DNA from: Blepharisma stoltei
Lineage: Eukaryota; Ciliophora; Heterotrichea; Heterotrichida; Blepharismidae
DNA: 64,000 nt
NCBI GenBank assembly: GCA_914767885.1
Contig: CAJZBQ010000010.1
Span: 310,001-374,000, forward strand
Direction: 5' to 3'
Part shown: positions 1 through 10,270 of the stretch, in pieces
How the letters are laid out: each line of letters opens with the position of its first letter
Position numbering within the stretch: the stretch's first letter is position 1
The notes under the pieces: model-generated
Told to the model about the DNA's origin: nothing
The model's input: the letters and a program-made list of their open reading frames with translations, nothing else
Databases searched by the model: none
Made by a program: the position numbers and the translations under genes

Positions 1-588
1 ATAATTTCATGTCTCTTGCAACAAATTATATACATTAAAATGGCGACACGTGTCAACCTGCCCTCTTGGCGCAGCAGTCCAGACCTTATGGCTACAGCGA
101 GCTAGGACGGACTCCGAGCCGAGAATCAGACGCAGGCTCAAGAAGTGTATATCCGAGTAGGTTTTGGCTGCTTTCCTGAGGTTGGAAATGGAGGTGCTCA
201 ACAACGTCCTTGGATCCGAGGACCCATGGGTATTCCTCTAACGAGAAACTGGGGGTTTCAGCCCAGGCCACAGGGGAACAGTCTTTTTCCTGCAGCTGTC
301 GAAGAAAGGCACTTTGATACCCAATAAACTCTAAGAGCTGATCCTTGGAATAAGCTACTCCAATCGCCTGTAGCAGGGTCGCAGAAATCCATAAGCCACC
401 TACTCAAGACTGAAGCCGCAAAGCAAGGAGGAGACAGAAGGTACCGGAAGGGCACTCGTAAGAGGGATAGATCCTCTGGGCTGGAGTCGAAAAGCGGTAG
501 AACCTTCCGTACTGGAGGTCTTTAATGACTACGTCATCAATATGGCTAGCGCCTGTCTGTAATAATCCTAATCCTCTTGCAACAAATT
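1..588. mobile_element. SINE-like retroposon with 15-bp target duplications
   Basis: A stretch of higher GC than its surroundings (28-573) lies between two copies of CTCTTGCAACAAATT (13-27 and 574-588). One end starts ATTAAAATGGC, as does one end of the element at 49381-49930. An internal block (AGGTTTT...GTTGGAAATGG) resembles blocks in the copies near 33.5 and 49.7 kb. A long exact duplication without inverted termini fits target-primed retroposition of a non-autonomous element. No gene is visibly interrupted. The apparent ORFs inside are short and not protein-like. Confidence 0.65.
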
Positions 589-750
589 TTCGATGCGCAT
601 CTTAAATTTTTTCCGTACTTTTTAGCTAGATAAGTTTAATAAAATGGCGAGCGATGGTAATAGCTGTCCAAATCTCGATAAAAGGTCATTGACACATCTA
701 CAGTAGCGCTGTTTTATGGTTTTTTTTTAGAGAAAAATAGATTATTTTTT

Positions 751-1641
751 TTATAAAAATGTTGTATTGCAGTAGGCATGAAGATTTTTTCGAAAAAATT
801 TTTGTTGCAGTAGACATCAAGATTGAGGGGGGGTCATCGTTACAAGTTTTTGATCAAGATTATCTTGTTGCTTTTGGTCAAGTTTTTTCCTTCTTTTTTC
901 TTCTGCAAGCTGCTTATCTCTCAATGCTTTTTCTTGCATGATTTTTTCCCTATATTCTCTTTCCCGCTCTTCTTCCCTTTCAGCCATCATTTTGAGGTTT
1001 TTTTCTTGGGCTTCTTCATAAAGTTTATTTTCTTCTTCTTCAGACAGCTTTTTTCTTTCTTTTTCATTTAGTTGTCTATCAAGTTCTCTTTTGAGTTTAA
1101 TTTTATTTTCCATTTCTCTTCGAAGACGGGCTCTTTCTTCTTCACGATACATTAGTGTGTCATGCTCAAGGATAGCAGCCCATTCATCTTCATTGTCATC
1201 AGGCACATATGAGAGTGACGACGCTTTTGATGATGAAACCTCAGATAAAGAATCAGATTGCGCTTTGGAAGACCCTTTTTGTGACGGCTGAGATGAGCGA
1301 GATTTAATTGACTTAACGCTCGGCTCTGATGGTTGAGCTTTTGGAATTGGCTTTTGGGAATGTACAGATTGAGTTTCATAATCGCCTTCTGCTTTTTTAC
1401 GAATTCGCTCATCTAATTTTTGTAAGTTTGCTTCAGTTAGTGTTTCAGCTTTCATAAAATTTTCAACTTCTCTATCAATGAACCCAGGATGTTTGTCACC
1501 GTATTTTTTCTTGAACTTGTTAATAAGCATTCCTTTAAGGTCTTCACGCTCTTGGAGCTTGAGCAAACGCTGCTTTTTTTGCTCAGAGAGTTTACTAGCT
1601 GTTCCCTGGTTAGGTTTAGGAGGTACTTTGGGATAAGACAT
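751..1641 (-). CDS. Coiled-coil protein of unknown function
   Basis: A 296-residue protein if the TGA at 817-819 is read as Trp; in the standard code it would stop after 274. The N-terminus is basic with Pro and Lys (MSYPKVPPKPNQ), followed by a Ser-rich acidic linker (about residues 90-150). A long charged helix rich in Glu, Lys and Arg (about 150-265) is a clear coiled-coil candidate. No named family is recognised; charged helical proteins of this kind are common in cilia and the cytoskeleton. The last 22 codons overlap a ~20-bp direct repeat (about 768-787 and 805-824), so the 3' end may itself be altered by a small insertion and is the least certain part. Confidence 0.7.
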
Positions 1642-2156
1642 ATTAATTATTATAGGAAATTACCTTAAATAGCCTGGTTCGTTGTGTAGGAAAAATTGCA
1701 ATCGGCAAAACTAAATGCTGATTTGGTTTTACCATATAAGGTTTTTTACGGCCCCAAGAATAGGGCTATTCGTGGTAATTAGGTATATAAACTGTCTGAA
1801 AGAAATTTCCAGATTTTATTTTTATGGAAGGATAAGTTTGGATGTGGAAATGATTTGAATTTAAATTAATAGAACGATTCATGAATGATATTTAATTATA
1901 AACTAAAATTTAAAATTTTTAAATTTAAGCTTCCAATAGTTAAATTATCAGCCAATCTAATTGCTGTACACAAATTATATAAAATTTTGAGCTGTATTCA
2001 ACTTTTGCAGCAATTTTAAAATCCTCCTTTACTTATTTTATATCCTATTCTAAAACTTCATCTACAAATTATAATCATTAACAAGTATATTGGCAGTTTG
2101 CCACTTTACACATAATATAAGAAAAAATGATTAAATAAAAACTCTATACAGAGTAT
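1642..2156. other. Intergenic AT-rich spacer
   Basis: 515 bp between the divergent 5' end of the coiled-coil gene and the 3' end of the LRR gene. It is strongly AT-rich. I see no ORF with protein-like composition, no RNA gene and no repeat shared with the rest of the window. Confidence 0.5.
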
Positions 2157-3029
2157 CTACACTTTTGTACTGCTAAACTCTACTTTCAAGTAATCAAACT
2201 TGCCAGTTATCATAAAATAATGCTTAAATGATAATCCTGTATTTTTCAACCCAAGAACTTTTAAGTTCGATAACGAGCTGATTATATTTAATAGCATAGC
2301 TCCCGCTTTCGGCGTGATATAATTGTTGTTTAAGCCTAAATGGCGAAGGGTTTGCGATTTTTTAATTGTGTTCAAAATTTCGATAATTCCAAGCTCCCCA
2401 ATCTCGTTATTATCTAAAATTAATACTTCAAGATTTTTTAAGCGGACGATCCCACGGCACAAATTTATTGCGCCTATATCCCCCAGATTGTCTCTGCTCA
2501 GGTCAATATACTTTACATTGACTATATGCTGAAATAGTCTTTCTAATTGGCAGCCTCCTTCTGCTTCTAAACTATTATAGCTCAATGTGATTTTTTGCAA
2601 TGGCTTTAGTTTTTCAAGTTTACTTTGCAGCCTATACAAATCCTTTGAACTTAAGCCAGTATCCTTCAAATTGATTTCTTCCAAGCACCGAAAATATTCT
2701 AGAATAGCGATTAACTGGTAGACATTATTTACATCAAGAGGAGTGAAGCTAAGATCAATTTCAGTCACATTCAGCTCTTCGCAGGCAAAAATCGCTTCAA
2801 AAAGAAGCTTTATCTTATTTGGCATTTGATGACGCGAACTAGCAAAAAAATCAAGGAGAAGTTTTCTATTTGGTCCTTGAGTATTGGACGGTGCACAGGC
2901 TGCCAGGTCAAATACCGAAATAATTTTTTCATTTGTGGGGAGTCCAGCAGTTATTATTGTAGATGAATATTTGCCTGAATTTATACAGCTTATTGAATTT
3001 TTTTTCTTTTTGTAAGTGCAATTTCCCAT
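2157..3029 (-). CDS. Leucine-rich repeat protein, predicted N-myristoylated
   Basis: 290 residues, uninterrupted. The N-terminus MGNC, followed by a run of lysines, is a classic N-myristoylation site (Gly2) with an adjacent Cys for palmitoylation and a basic patch, so membrane attachment is likely. From about residue 90 the protein is built of LRRs of the ribonuclease-inhibitor/RanGAP type. Leucine-Asn spaced segments recur about every 28 residues (for example LEVLILDNNEIGELG and LRHLGLNNNYITPKAG). Such proteins act as binding scaffolds; the partner is not visible. It ends in TAG. Confidence 0.8.
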   Translation of the reverse strand: MGNCTYKKKKNSISCINSGKYSSTIITAGLPTNEKIISVFDLAACAPSNTQGPNRKLLLDFFASSRHQMPNKIKLLFEAIFACEELNVTEIDLSFTPLDVNNVYQLIAILEYFRCLEEINLKDTGLSSKDLYRLQSKLEKLKPLQKITLSYNSLEAEGGCQLERLFQHIVNVKYIDLSRDNLGDIGAINLCRGIVRLKNLEVLILDNNEIGELGIIEILNTIKKSQTLRHLGLNNNYITPKAGAMLLNIISSLSNLKVLGLKNTGLSFKHYFMITGKFDYLKVEFSSTKV

Positions 3030-3145
3030 ACTGATTGAGGTATTTTTGTTATTTATTTATATCATAGGTGATAAATAATTAATTCATATTTTATCATTAA
3101 TTATGCTCAATGATTTTTTTAAAGGTAAGCTAAGACAATTCCATT

Positions 3146-4611
3146 TTATTTAGTAAATGGATTATAGAATCCGGGTGGAGAAAAAGTTCCTTCCAAAAAG
3201 TCGTCTTCTCGATATGAGTTTTCAATTTCATCTAATGATGGAGATTCGTTTCCAAAAATATTTTTACTGGGAGTTTCTAATTTAATATTATCCCTAAACA
3301 TTGCTTCAGTTTCCGCTGAAAGTCGATTAGTTTCTTTTTGAAAATCTTCTAAAAAACTAACTCTTCCCTTTAAAATGGAACAAAGGATTCATTTTTTGGG
3401 TACATAGACCTTTAAATAGGGAAAACATTTTTTTGTCAATAGAAAAGTTTTATAGATGAAAATATAAATTTTATAGAATTATTTCGACCTAATGGAAAAG
3501 CGTAAGCAGAATAAAATTCAAGCAGTTTTCACATTATATCGATTAATTTTTTGAATTAATTACTCATAAAAATATATTAAAATCCAATATATTGTGCTCA
3601 ATTTATATTTTTATATAGAATAGTTCAATATAAGTTTTGTTTAAAAAAAAATTCCCCATTTAAATTGGAATTGGATTTTTTGTTCCAATTTAAAGGGATG
3701 AGTAAAGAAATTTTTCGGACTCTGAAAATCTTCGTTTTTTTGATTTTTTAGATCAGAAATTTCTTTTTTCAGCCGATTTAATAATTCATCTTGCTCATTT
3801 ATAATTTTTGCGGAAGCCTGAATAATAATTACAAGTAGTTCATCTCTAACTCTCAACCCTTTAAGATAGCAGCAAAATATTTTTTTACTCTTAAAGGAGG
3901 GTTATTTTTGCATTAAAACAACTATTTTTCGATTTGCAAAAAATTTATAAGAAAAATCCAGATCAATTCATAAATTTTAATTTTAAGAATTGCAAGTAAT
4001 ATAATCGTTATAACACTATTAGTTATATTTAACAATCATTTGAAAAAAAAAATTACTATCATAAATTTTTTCTAATTATCATAAAAATTGATATTTTCAA
4101 TGTTTTTTACTTAATGGAGCTAGAGAGTAAGCTGTTGCTCTCGTTGCTTTGATTTTGCTAACTCAAGCTTTAATGTTTGAATTTGGCCAGATTCAGAAGA
4201 AGATATATTTTGGTTTAATATAGAGAAAGGCTCAGGTGTAGAATTTGCGCTGTCTCTTTCCATTTCAAACGATGGAGAGTTGTAGTCAGCTTTAGGCTTT
4301 TTCTTGAAATTCAAATTACTTATGTCTGCTATGTACAAGTTTGGGAGTTTTGGTAATGGTCCATCTGGTGGCATTTTATGAAAAGGCTCTTCAAAGCGTC
4401 CTTTTCTTATCATATATATCAAAACTTTTGCATAGTTATTTCTATTTTTTTTCCAAATTGGGTTTGAGGTGGCTTGAGATAGTTTTTTACACTGACTAAA
4501 AAATACCCATAAATCAACCCTGATTTTTTCGTGTTTTGATAGAAGTTCTGATTCTTGTTTTATATCTAGCTATATTTTGCATACCTTTCATATAAATGAT
4601 GAATTGCTCAT
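3146..4611 (-). CDS. DUF4485-domain coiled-coil protein, split by two IESs and one 15-nt intron
   Basis: Assembled from four segments. The start is ATG at 4609-4611 (MSNSSFIWK, with TGA as Trp). A 15-nt intron (4570-4584, GTATGC...TATAG) follows. IESs at 3847-4129 and 3358-3704 are removed TA to TA. The result is 825 nt, 274 residues plus stop. Residues about 20-95 carry the DUF4485 signature: WKKNRNNYAKVLIYMIRKG, then PP.GPLPKLP. DUF4485 occurs in centrosomal and ciliary coiled-coil proteins such as CEP112. A predicted coiled coil (about residues 145-190) spans both IES junctions, and the acidic C-terminus ends GFYNPFTK. Both joins (QQL-RDELL and NFF-SFLED) keep the frame, which supports the model. 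Confidence 0.8.
3358..3704. mobile_element. IES, MITE family 2 (CCCTTTAAATTGG motif)
   Basis: TA-bounded insert (net 345 bp) in the DUF4485 gene. The left end starts TAACTCTTCCC with the motif CCCTTTAAAATGGAAC and a second weaker direct copy about 40 bp further in. The right end is a hairpin of two head-to-head motif copies. Excision joins TTC TTT to AGT in frame. Confidence 0.88.
3847..4129. mobile_element. IES in the DUF4485 gene
   Basis: TA-bounded insert (net 281 bp). The ends are TAACTCTCAACCCTTTAAG and, on the other strand, TTACTCTCTAGCTCCATTAAG, an imperfect terminal inverted repeat. The left end continues into a motif hairpin (CCCTTTAAG ... CTTAAAGGAGGG). Excision joins CAA CAG CTT to AGA GAT in frame within a coiled coil. 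Confidence 0.87.
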
Positions 4612-4919
4612 CCAAAGGATGTGTAGCCATATTCGAATTGTAAATTTCAAATTGATTTAAAGTGAATATTAAGATAATGGAGAGTTCTAACGTTTTTTAT
4701 ATAAAATTTTTGTCAATTATATTGTAAACAGGGAAACTATCTGCAATTAAATGTAGAGGTTTGTCTTGATAATTTCATTTTATTTCTTGCTTTAAATTTA
4801 GATAATTTAATTGCATCCTTATCAATAAGACTGAATTAATTCTAAGGATATATAAGCATTATTCCATAAAATTTTATATTTATAAGTGTTAGCTTTAATG
4901 TTGATATTTTAAGATAATA
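4612..4919. other. Intergenic divergent promoter region
   Basis: 308 bp between the divergent starts of the DUF4485 gene and the HIT gene. It is very AT-rich. No ORF or repeat is seen; it presumably holds both promoters. Confidence 0.45.
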
Positions 4920-5456
4920 ATGATAATCAAGACCATCTTAATTTTGGTTTGGGTTTCGATTATTTATTTTATCTTAAGTGTCGGTGGTGATATTCTAGAC
5001 AGAGCTCCTGCTGAAAATTGCGATTATTGTGCTATAGCTAACAACACAATCCCCAAGCGAAAATTTTATGAATCAGAAGAAATCGTTGCCTTCAATGCTC
5101 CTGAGCCAAGCTGCAAAAGGCATTACTTAATAACTCCAATAGAGCACATAAAAAATGTTCATTCTTCAGAAGTCACATGTGAGCTCATAAACTCAATGCA
5201 AAAAGTTTGCTTGGATTTATTAGAAAATCATAATCGAGAAAATCTCAAAAATAGAATATTTTTCGACAACCCTCCATTTTACAATGTAAAACACTTACAT
5301 CTGAACTGCATGGGCTGCGATAAAAGTGATGAGTCTCCATTCTCCTTTAGATTTTACAGCAATATTTTTAGCGAGCTCGCATCTCCTGACACCACACAAA
5401 AATGCCAAGATTCCAGCGTATTTACAAATAATACTAACACTAACAAAGATTTATAA
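4920..5456 (+). CDS. HIT (histidine triad) family protein, membrane-anchored
   Basis: 178 residues. Residues 4-21 form a hydrophobic signal-anchor. The HIT fold begins at CDYCAIANN (about 34) and continues through EEIVAFNAPEP and RHYLITPIEHIKN, which match the nucleotide-binding strands of HINT-type proteins. The catalytic stretch reads VKHLHLNC: two histidines of the H-x-H-x-H triad are present but the third is Asn. HIT proteins are nucleotide hydrolases or transferases; the altered triad leaves activity uncertain. The Cys-rich zinc-type positions (CDYC) fit the HINT3/aprataxin-like branch. No intron or IES is seen. The stop is 7 bp from that of the convergent neighbour. Confidence 0.82.
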   Translation: MIIKTILILVWVSIIYFILSVGGDILDRAPAENCDYCAIANNTIPKRKFYESEEIVAFNAPEPSCKRHYLITPIEHIKNVHSSEVTCELINSMQKVCLDLLENHNRENLKNRIFFDNPPFYNVKHLHLNCMGCDKSDESPFSFRFYSNIFSELASPDTTQKCQDSSVFTNNTNTNKDL

Positions 5457-5463
5457 AGAAATA

Positions 5464-7359
5464 TTATAAACAATAAGAATTATTGATGCCAATAAAAGTG
5501 ACAGGGAAGCTTGCATCTAAAAATGAGGATTCTGATTGGTCTTTATGGATTTTTTGCTTATTTGTCTGAGGGAAAAATGTGCATTGATTCATTTCTGTTA
5601 TTTCTTTTATTGATCTTTCTTTCTTAAGCTTAGATTGAGTTATTTCGAGCTTTTTGGCATTTCTCACATAAATAGGCTCTCCTGTAGAGTCTTGGGAAAA
5701 TGAGGTATTTATTGAAGGCTTAAATGTGTACTGAGGCTGCTGTTGGGGCTTCGGCTTATTTGACATCAATAAAATACTTTTTTCACCTGGACTGAGAGTT
5801 TTCAGCAGTAATTCTACAGATTCCAAAAATTCGTCAAAATTTAGAGTTTCATTCATATTGGTCAGCTCTTCTATTAAAGGGTACAAAATTGCTCTGATAG
5901 TTGGAGGCAAGCTAGATTTTTCTATTGTCCTGCTGCTAATATTGCCATTTTCATCAGGATCCATCATTTCGAAAATCTCTTTTAGTCTCAAATATTTTAT
6001 TCTTTCCACAATTTTTTCAGAGGTCATGTTGCCCAAATGTTTAGGGGACTGTGATTTTATTTCAACCGAGATTGATTTTTTAGCGTAAGAATATAAATGC
6101 TCCCCAATATCTTTTACATCTCTTTTAGCAGGAGCTCTTCCTATGCGCGGCCTAAAGAAAGGCTGCCCTGTGACTGGATCAGTGTTTTCTTGTGAAGTAG
6201 AAATTTCAGGAGGGTGCTTATCTTTGCTTTTTTCAGTTTTGCTGAATGATTTATTCACTTTGCTGGTTAAGCTTGTATCTGGAGCAAAAGGGCATATTGA
6301 TCTCAGTCTATATAAAATTTACACATTATGAGAAAAAATTGTCATCTTTTCATCTTTAACTCTTGCGTTATCATAAAGCGCTGCAAATCTATCAGGAGAT
6401 GTGCATTTAAACCTGGCCATTTCTGAGCTCTTTTGATTGATAGCTGGTGCAAATGTGCATTTTTTCATTTCTTCCTCTAATATTTGACTTCTTTTCTTTT
6501 CAATGTTTTGCTCTTTTTCTTTTCCTTTTTCCAATAAGTGAGAGATGTTTCTAGAAATTGGCGATTTAGAGTTAGTTTTTGGCTTAAATGTCAAATCTTT
6601 CATGGCTTCATCTAATTGCGTTTGCTTAATTTTTTGGATTTTTTTCTCAGTTTTCTCTTTCAGCATGATTCCTTTGTAATAAAGCTTATCACCATTATTA
6701 TTAATAGGCTTTTGTGACGCAGATCTAGGTTTAGGCTTTTCTGTTTCTTTTTTTGGGCTATGTTTTTGACCAATTTTATGCAATCGATCATAGACATTTC
6801 CTATGAATTTTCCTTCGATAAGCTTTCTTGAATGCTCATTTATTTTGGGCTGATGATTTTGCGACTCAGGCTGATAATTTTGCCGTCCTCTATATTGAGA
6901 ATTTTCTGGGCTTTTTTTATTCATCCTGCTGCTTCCTTGATTTTGAAATAATAGAGATGCTGCTTGCCTTTCTTCTTCTACAATAAGACTTATGGCAATT
7001 TAAATTAAATATGAAATTTGACAATTTATGCTATTATTATCCCACATAATTTTGAAATCTGATTGAATATTTTTTCTTAGGGCTCATCAGTATATATTAT
7101 ATTCAATTTGCTCTTTTAGAGCTTCTTCTACGTCAGCTCCTAAGTTGTGCTTAAGACAAAACTGCTCAGCTAAAATTTCAGGTTTATCTCCTTCGTGAAC
7201 CGTTAAATCATCTGATCTTCCGTCACCTATATCGATTGTCATGATGAGAATTTCATGCTTGTCTTCAGATAAACTGCGGCTAAAAGAAATATCTGATAGT
7301 TCTGCATCTATTGTTGAAATATCTTGAGAAGGGATAAAGTTCGGACTTCTTTCATCCAT
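5464..7359 (-). CDS. Candidate axonemal protein with EF-hand-like region (one intron, one IES)
   Basis: 592 residues after removing the 15-nt intron at 6308-6322 and the IES at 6991-7094 (1,779 nt). Residues about 35-85 hold a ubiquitin-like segment (LIMTIDIGDGRSDDLTV, then EILAEQFCLKHNL) seen in flagellar proteins that sense position along a polypeptide. The middle is a charged helix with repeated C-T-F-x-P-x-I/T-N elements (LTFKPKTNS, CTFAPAINQ, CPFAPDTS, YTFKPSINTS, CTFFPQTN), which are shared by many ciliate basal-body and axoneme proteins. One EF-hand-like loop, DPDENGNISSRT, lies near residue 420. The function is inferred from these elements only. Two apparently separate ORFs are joined by the intron. 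Confidence 0.75.
6991..7094. mobile_element. Short IES (102 bp)
   Basis: A short AT-rich TA-bounded insert. Without removal the frame meets UGA codons and then TAA. Removal joins AAT ATA to AGT CTT, giving EYN-ISLIVEEER in frame. The terminal inverted repeat is weak, so the exact TA is the best choice rather than proven. Confidence 0.7.
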
Positions 7360-7894
7360 TTTAGAATTAAATTACTAGTTAATTAATTTGGAAGCATCTA
7401 TTAAAAAACAATTATATCAAGAGACCAACCAAAGTAACAAAACACAAAAAAATAATAAAAAATTGGCCAAAATAGTTAAAAAATTCTATCATACAATAGT
7501 CTCAAAAATTTAGCAACAAAAAATTAGACTAATAAAATTTTGTAAAAAAAATAGTCGTCGGGTATAAGCACCATACTAGTTAATTAAAAATTAATAATTC
7601 AGTGAATATCATATTCAAGATTCTTTCTGTTGCACAGCACGTCGAATTTGGCCAATAATTTTATTAGCTCTACTAAACTGATGTGAAAATTATGTTATTT
7701 ACAATCACAGGCATGATATCATAAAATTAGCTATTATAGTGTAATTTATTTCAGCTACTAAACAAATTAAATTAAAAAGAATAGGAAATTAATAAGCTTG
7801 CAATAAATTTTAAATGGAAATTTTCGCTTTAATCCTTTAGAGGAGTATTTAAATGACTCCTTTAAAACTAAACTTTCAGGAGAAATTAATAAAA
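7360..7894. other. Intergenic AT-rich spacer
   Basis: 535 bp between divergent starts. AT-rich. No protein-like ORF, RNA gene or known repeat was recognised. Confidence 0.45.
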
Positions 7895-9211
7895 ATGGTC
7901 TCAAAAGTTTGACTTTTGAGTTTTATAGTTCTTACTATTTCAGCTCATGAGGAATCATCTGAAAAACTACTTGGAGATACAGATGGAACTTGGTCACTTA
8001 TGGGCTTCTCTGGGTGGGCAGGCGAAATCTTAATGAACCCTTTAACTGGGTCATCTTATTTCTATTGGTTTTTCCAAGCAATTGAAGGAAATGCTACATC
8101 AGATACACGACCACTTATTATTTGGCTTCAAGGAGGTCCAGGATGTTCAGGTAATTATGGAATGCTGTTTGAAAATATTGCTCCATTTACAGTCAATAAT
8201 AAATCAGAGCCTATCCCAAACCCTTATACATGGGCTAGCGATTTTCATGTAATGACAATTGATCACCCTCTTGGTGCTGGATTCTCTGTTGCTAAAGCAT
8301 CTTACGATATGAAAAACACCACAGCAGGCTCCACTCAGCAGCTTTACAACTTACTCGTAAAGCTCAATACAAAATATCCATGGATGTTTAATCGTCCTTT
8401 GTTTATTTTCGGAGAAAGTTTTGGAGGCCACTGGATACCTGCAATTGCCTACACTATTTTGATGAACAATAACAACCCTGTTTCCTCTCAAATAGCTCAT
8501 TTTAACTTGCAAGGAATTGGTGTTGGCGATCCTTGGACAGATCCAATTACTCAAAGCCAAAAATACTCAGCTTTTTCAGTAGCAACTGGGCTTCTCAACC
8601 AAGAAGAGCTTGAAATTATCCAGACATATGAAGCGCAAGTTCTCAATGAAATTAATACAGCTGAATGGGATGATGCAGAAAATGATTGGACTTCTATAAC
8701 TGACTTGATTGTGAACTACGCTGGAGGAATTAATGTTTACAATATAAGGAGCTATGAAACTAACTACAATATTCACGGAATTCCTGCATGGCTCGACTCA
8801 GAATCCACAAAAAATTTGCTGCATGTTCCTCAAAACCTGCATTGGGTTGACTGCAGCAATTCTGTATATAATGCTATGACTGTTGACATTATGAACACAG
8901 CAATTCACTATTTACCATTTGTAATTGATACGATCCCTGTTATGATTTACAATGGGCAAGACGATTTAATCGTCAATATTTTGTCAACTGAAGCTATGGT
9001 CGCTAATATAAATTGGCCAGGAATACCTTATTTCCAATATTCTCCAAAGGTGCTATGGACTGTTAATGGAATGGTGGCAGGATTTGCACAGACCTATGAA
9101 AATTTCAGCTTTGTGGTCGTTTTGAAATCAGGGCATATGGTGCCTCATGACCAGCCTATAAATGCACGAGACTTAGTTTATAGATTTGTGAATGGTGAAG
9201 GATGGAGCTAA
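7895..9211 (+). CDS. Serine carboxypeptidase, peptidase family S10
   Basis: 438 residues. The ATG at 7895 is chosen because UGA=Trp then gives a full signal peptide (MVSKVWLLSFIVLTISA), so the enzyme is secretory or lysosomal. S10 landmarks appear in order: WLQGGPGCSG (oxyanion region), GESFGGHW with the catalytic Ser at about 175, NGQDD with the catalytic Asp at about 356, and SGHMVPHDQP with the catalytic His at about 414. Length and order are typical of the family, which removes C-terminal residues from peptides at acidic pH. No IES interrupts it. Confidence 0.92.
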
Positions 9212-9313
9212 ATAATTTATTAGGAATAAGATAAAGTTTTGCTGCTAATTTAAGGCTATTTAAAATTAATTAACCTCAAAATTTTAAAGACGTTGTGAAT
9301 ATTTATTATATCA

Positions 9314-9931
9314 TTAGAAATTACTTTTCTTTTCTGTTATTGGAAGCTCTTCAGGTTTGAACCAATTACGAATCCTATCCATAATAGTTTCCTCAGTTAC
9401 TAGCTCATCATTATTCTCTTCTAACTGTCTATTAGCTCTCTCGACTTTACCTTTGCAGTTATTTCCAATGACTTTATCTAAAAATCTTTCTCATTCCTTA
9501 TTTTCTCATTGTCTCTCTGTTGCTGATGCAATTGTGTAATCAATTTTCCTTTCCTCAATTTCCTCTCTACCCAAATCGCACTTATTTCCTACCACCAAAA
9601 CTGGAAAACTCTCATCTTTTAATAGTCCAAAATTATCATTCAGTCATGGTCTTAATTCTTTTCTCCACTTTTTTAAATTTCTGTACGTCTTAGAGTTGCT
9701 TAAATCATGCACAAAAATATAGCCATCAAAATATTTATAAAACATCAGCCTCAAATTTTTATGACATTCATTCCCTGAAAAATCCCATCACTCAATGGTT
9801 TTATTTTGGTAAACTGACACAAAAATGTTAATTGGCGATGAATACTTGCATGAATCCTGTGTAAACTCGCTGATTAATGTCGTTTTCCCTACTCCTGGAT
9901 CGCCAGAAATGCATATTGAATATGTTTCCAT
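9314..9931 (-). CDS. RABL3-like small GTPase
   Basis: 205 residues, visible only if UGA is read as Trp (several UGA codons). P-loop SGDPGVGKTTL (about residues 9-19). The switch II/G3 region is EWWDFSGNECH (DFSG for the usual DxxG). YIFVHDLSNSKTYRNLKKW closely follows the RABL3 pattern, and G4 is VVGNKCD. No C-terminal prenylation cysteine is seen, as in RABL3. RABL3-type proteins are atypical Rabs. The start codon lies 9 bp from that of the divergent NOL12-like gene. Confidence 0.85.
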
Positions 9932-9940
9932 ATATTGTAA

Positions 9941-10255
9941 ATGAAAAATAAGAAAGAGAAAGCGCCAAAGAACTATGATATTTCCTTTGATCTCAATGAC
10001 AGAAACCAGTACTTAAGCAAGTTTAATCATACAAGGAAGCAGAAGAAAAAAATAGTGGAGAAAAGAAATGAATGGAAAAAGAAGCAGGAAAAGATGCTGA
10101 GGAAGCAATTGAAGAAGGAAGAAAGGGAAAAGACCTTGCAAAATATCGAAGTGATTGAAGAAATCGAGCAGGGATTTAAGGAGGAAAATTATGAGCAGGA
10201 AGATTCGTTGAACAATACAGTGGTGGAAGTTCAGACAAAAATAACAAAAACTTAA
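9941..10255 (+). CDS. NOL12/Rrp17-like nucleolar protein
   Basis: 104 residues, mostly one long basic helix. The segment ISFDLNDRNQYLSKFNHTRK followed by KKKIVEKRNEWKKKQEK resembles the conserved core of NOL12/Nop25/Rrp17 (FD..R..YL.GFHKRK...RRK). Those proteins act in pre-rRNA processing. The C-terminus is acidic. The short length and simple composition make the assignment moderate. It probably shares a bidirectional promoter with the RABL3-like gene. Confidence 0.65.
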   Translation: MKNKKEKAPKNYDISFDLNDRNQYLSKFNHTRKQKKKIVEKRNEWKKKQEKMLRKQLKKEEREKTLQNIEVIEEIEQGFKEENYEQEDSLNNTVVEVQTKITKT

Positions 10256-10270
10256 ACAAAATTATTTTGA

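Noticed and set aside
760-830. 37-bp direct-repeat insert (TTGCAGTAGnCATnAAGATT) at the 3' end of the first coiled-coil gene as an IES
   Set aside because: Removal does not give a clearly better protein end, and the insert is shorter than any other IES here.
5464-7359. Two separate genes (minus-strand ORFs at 5464 and 6319)
   Set aside because: A 15-nt GT-AG intron joins them in frame, and both halves carry the same C-T-F-x-P repeats.
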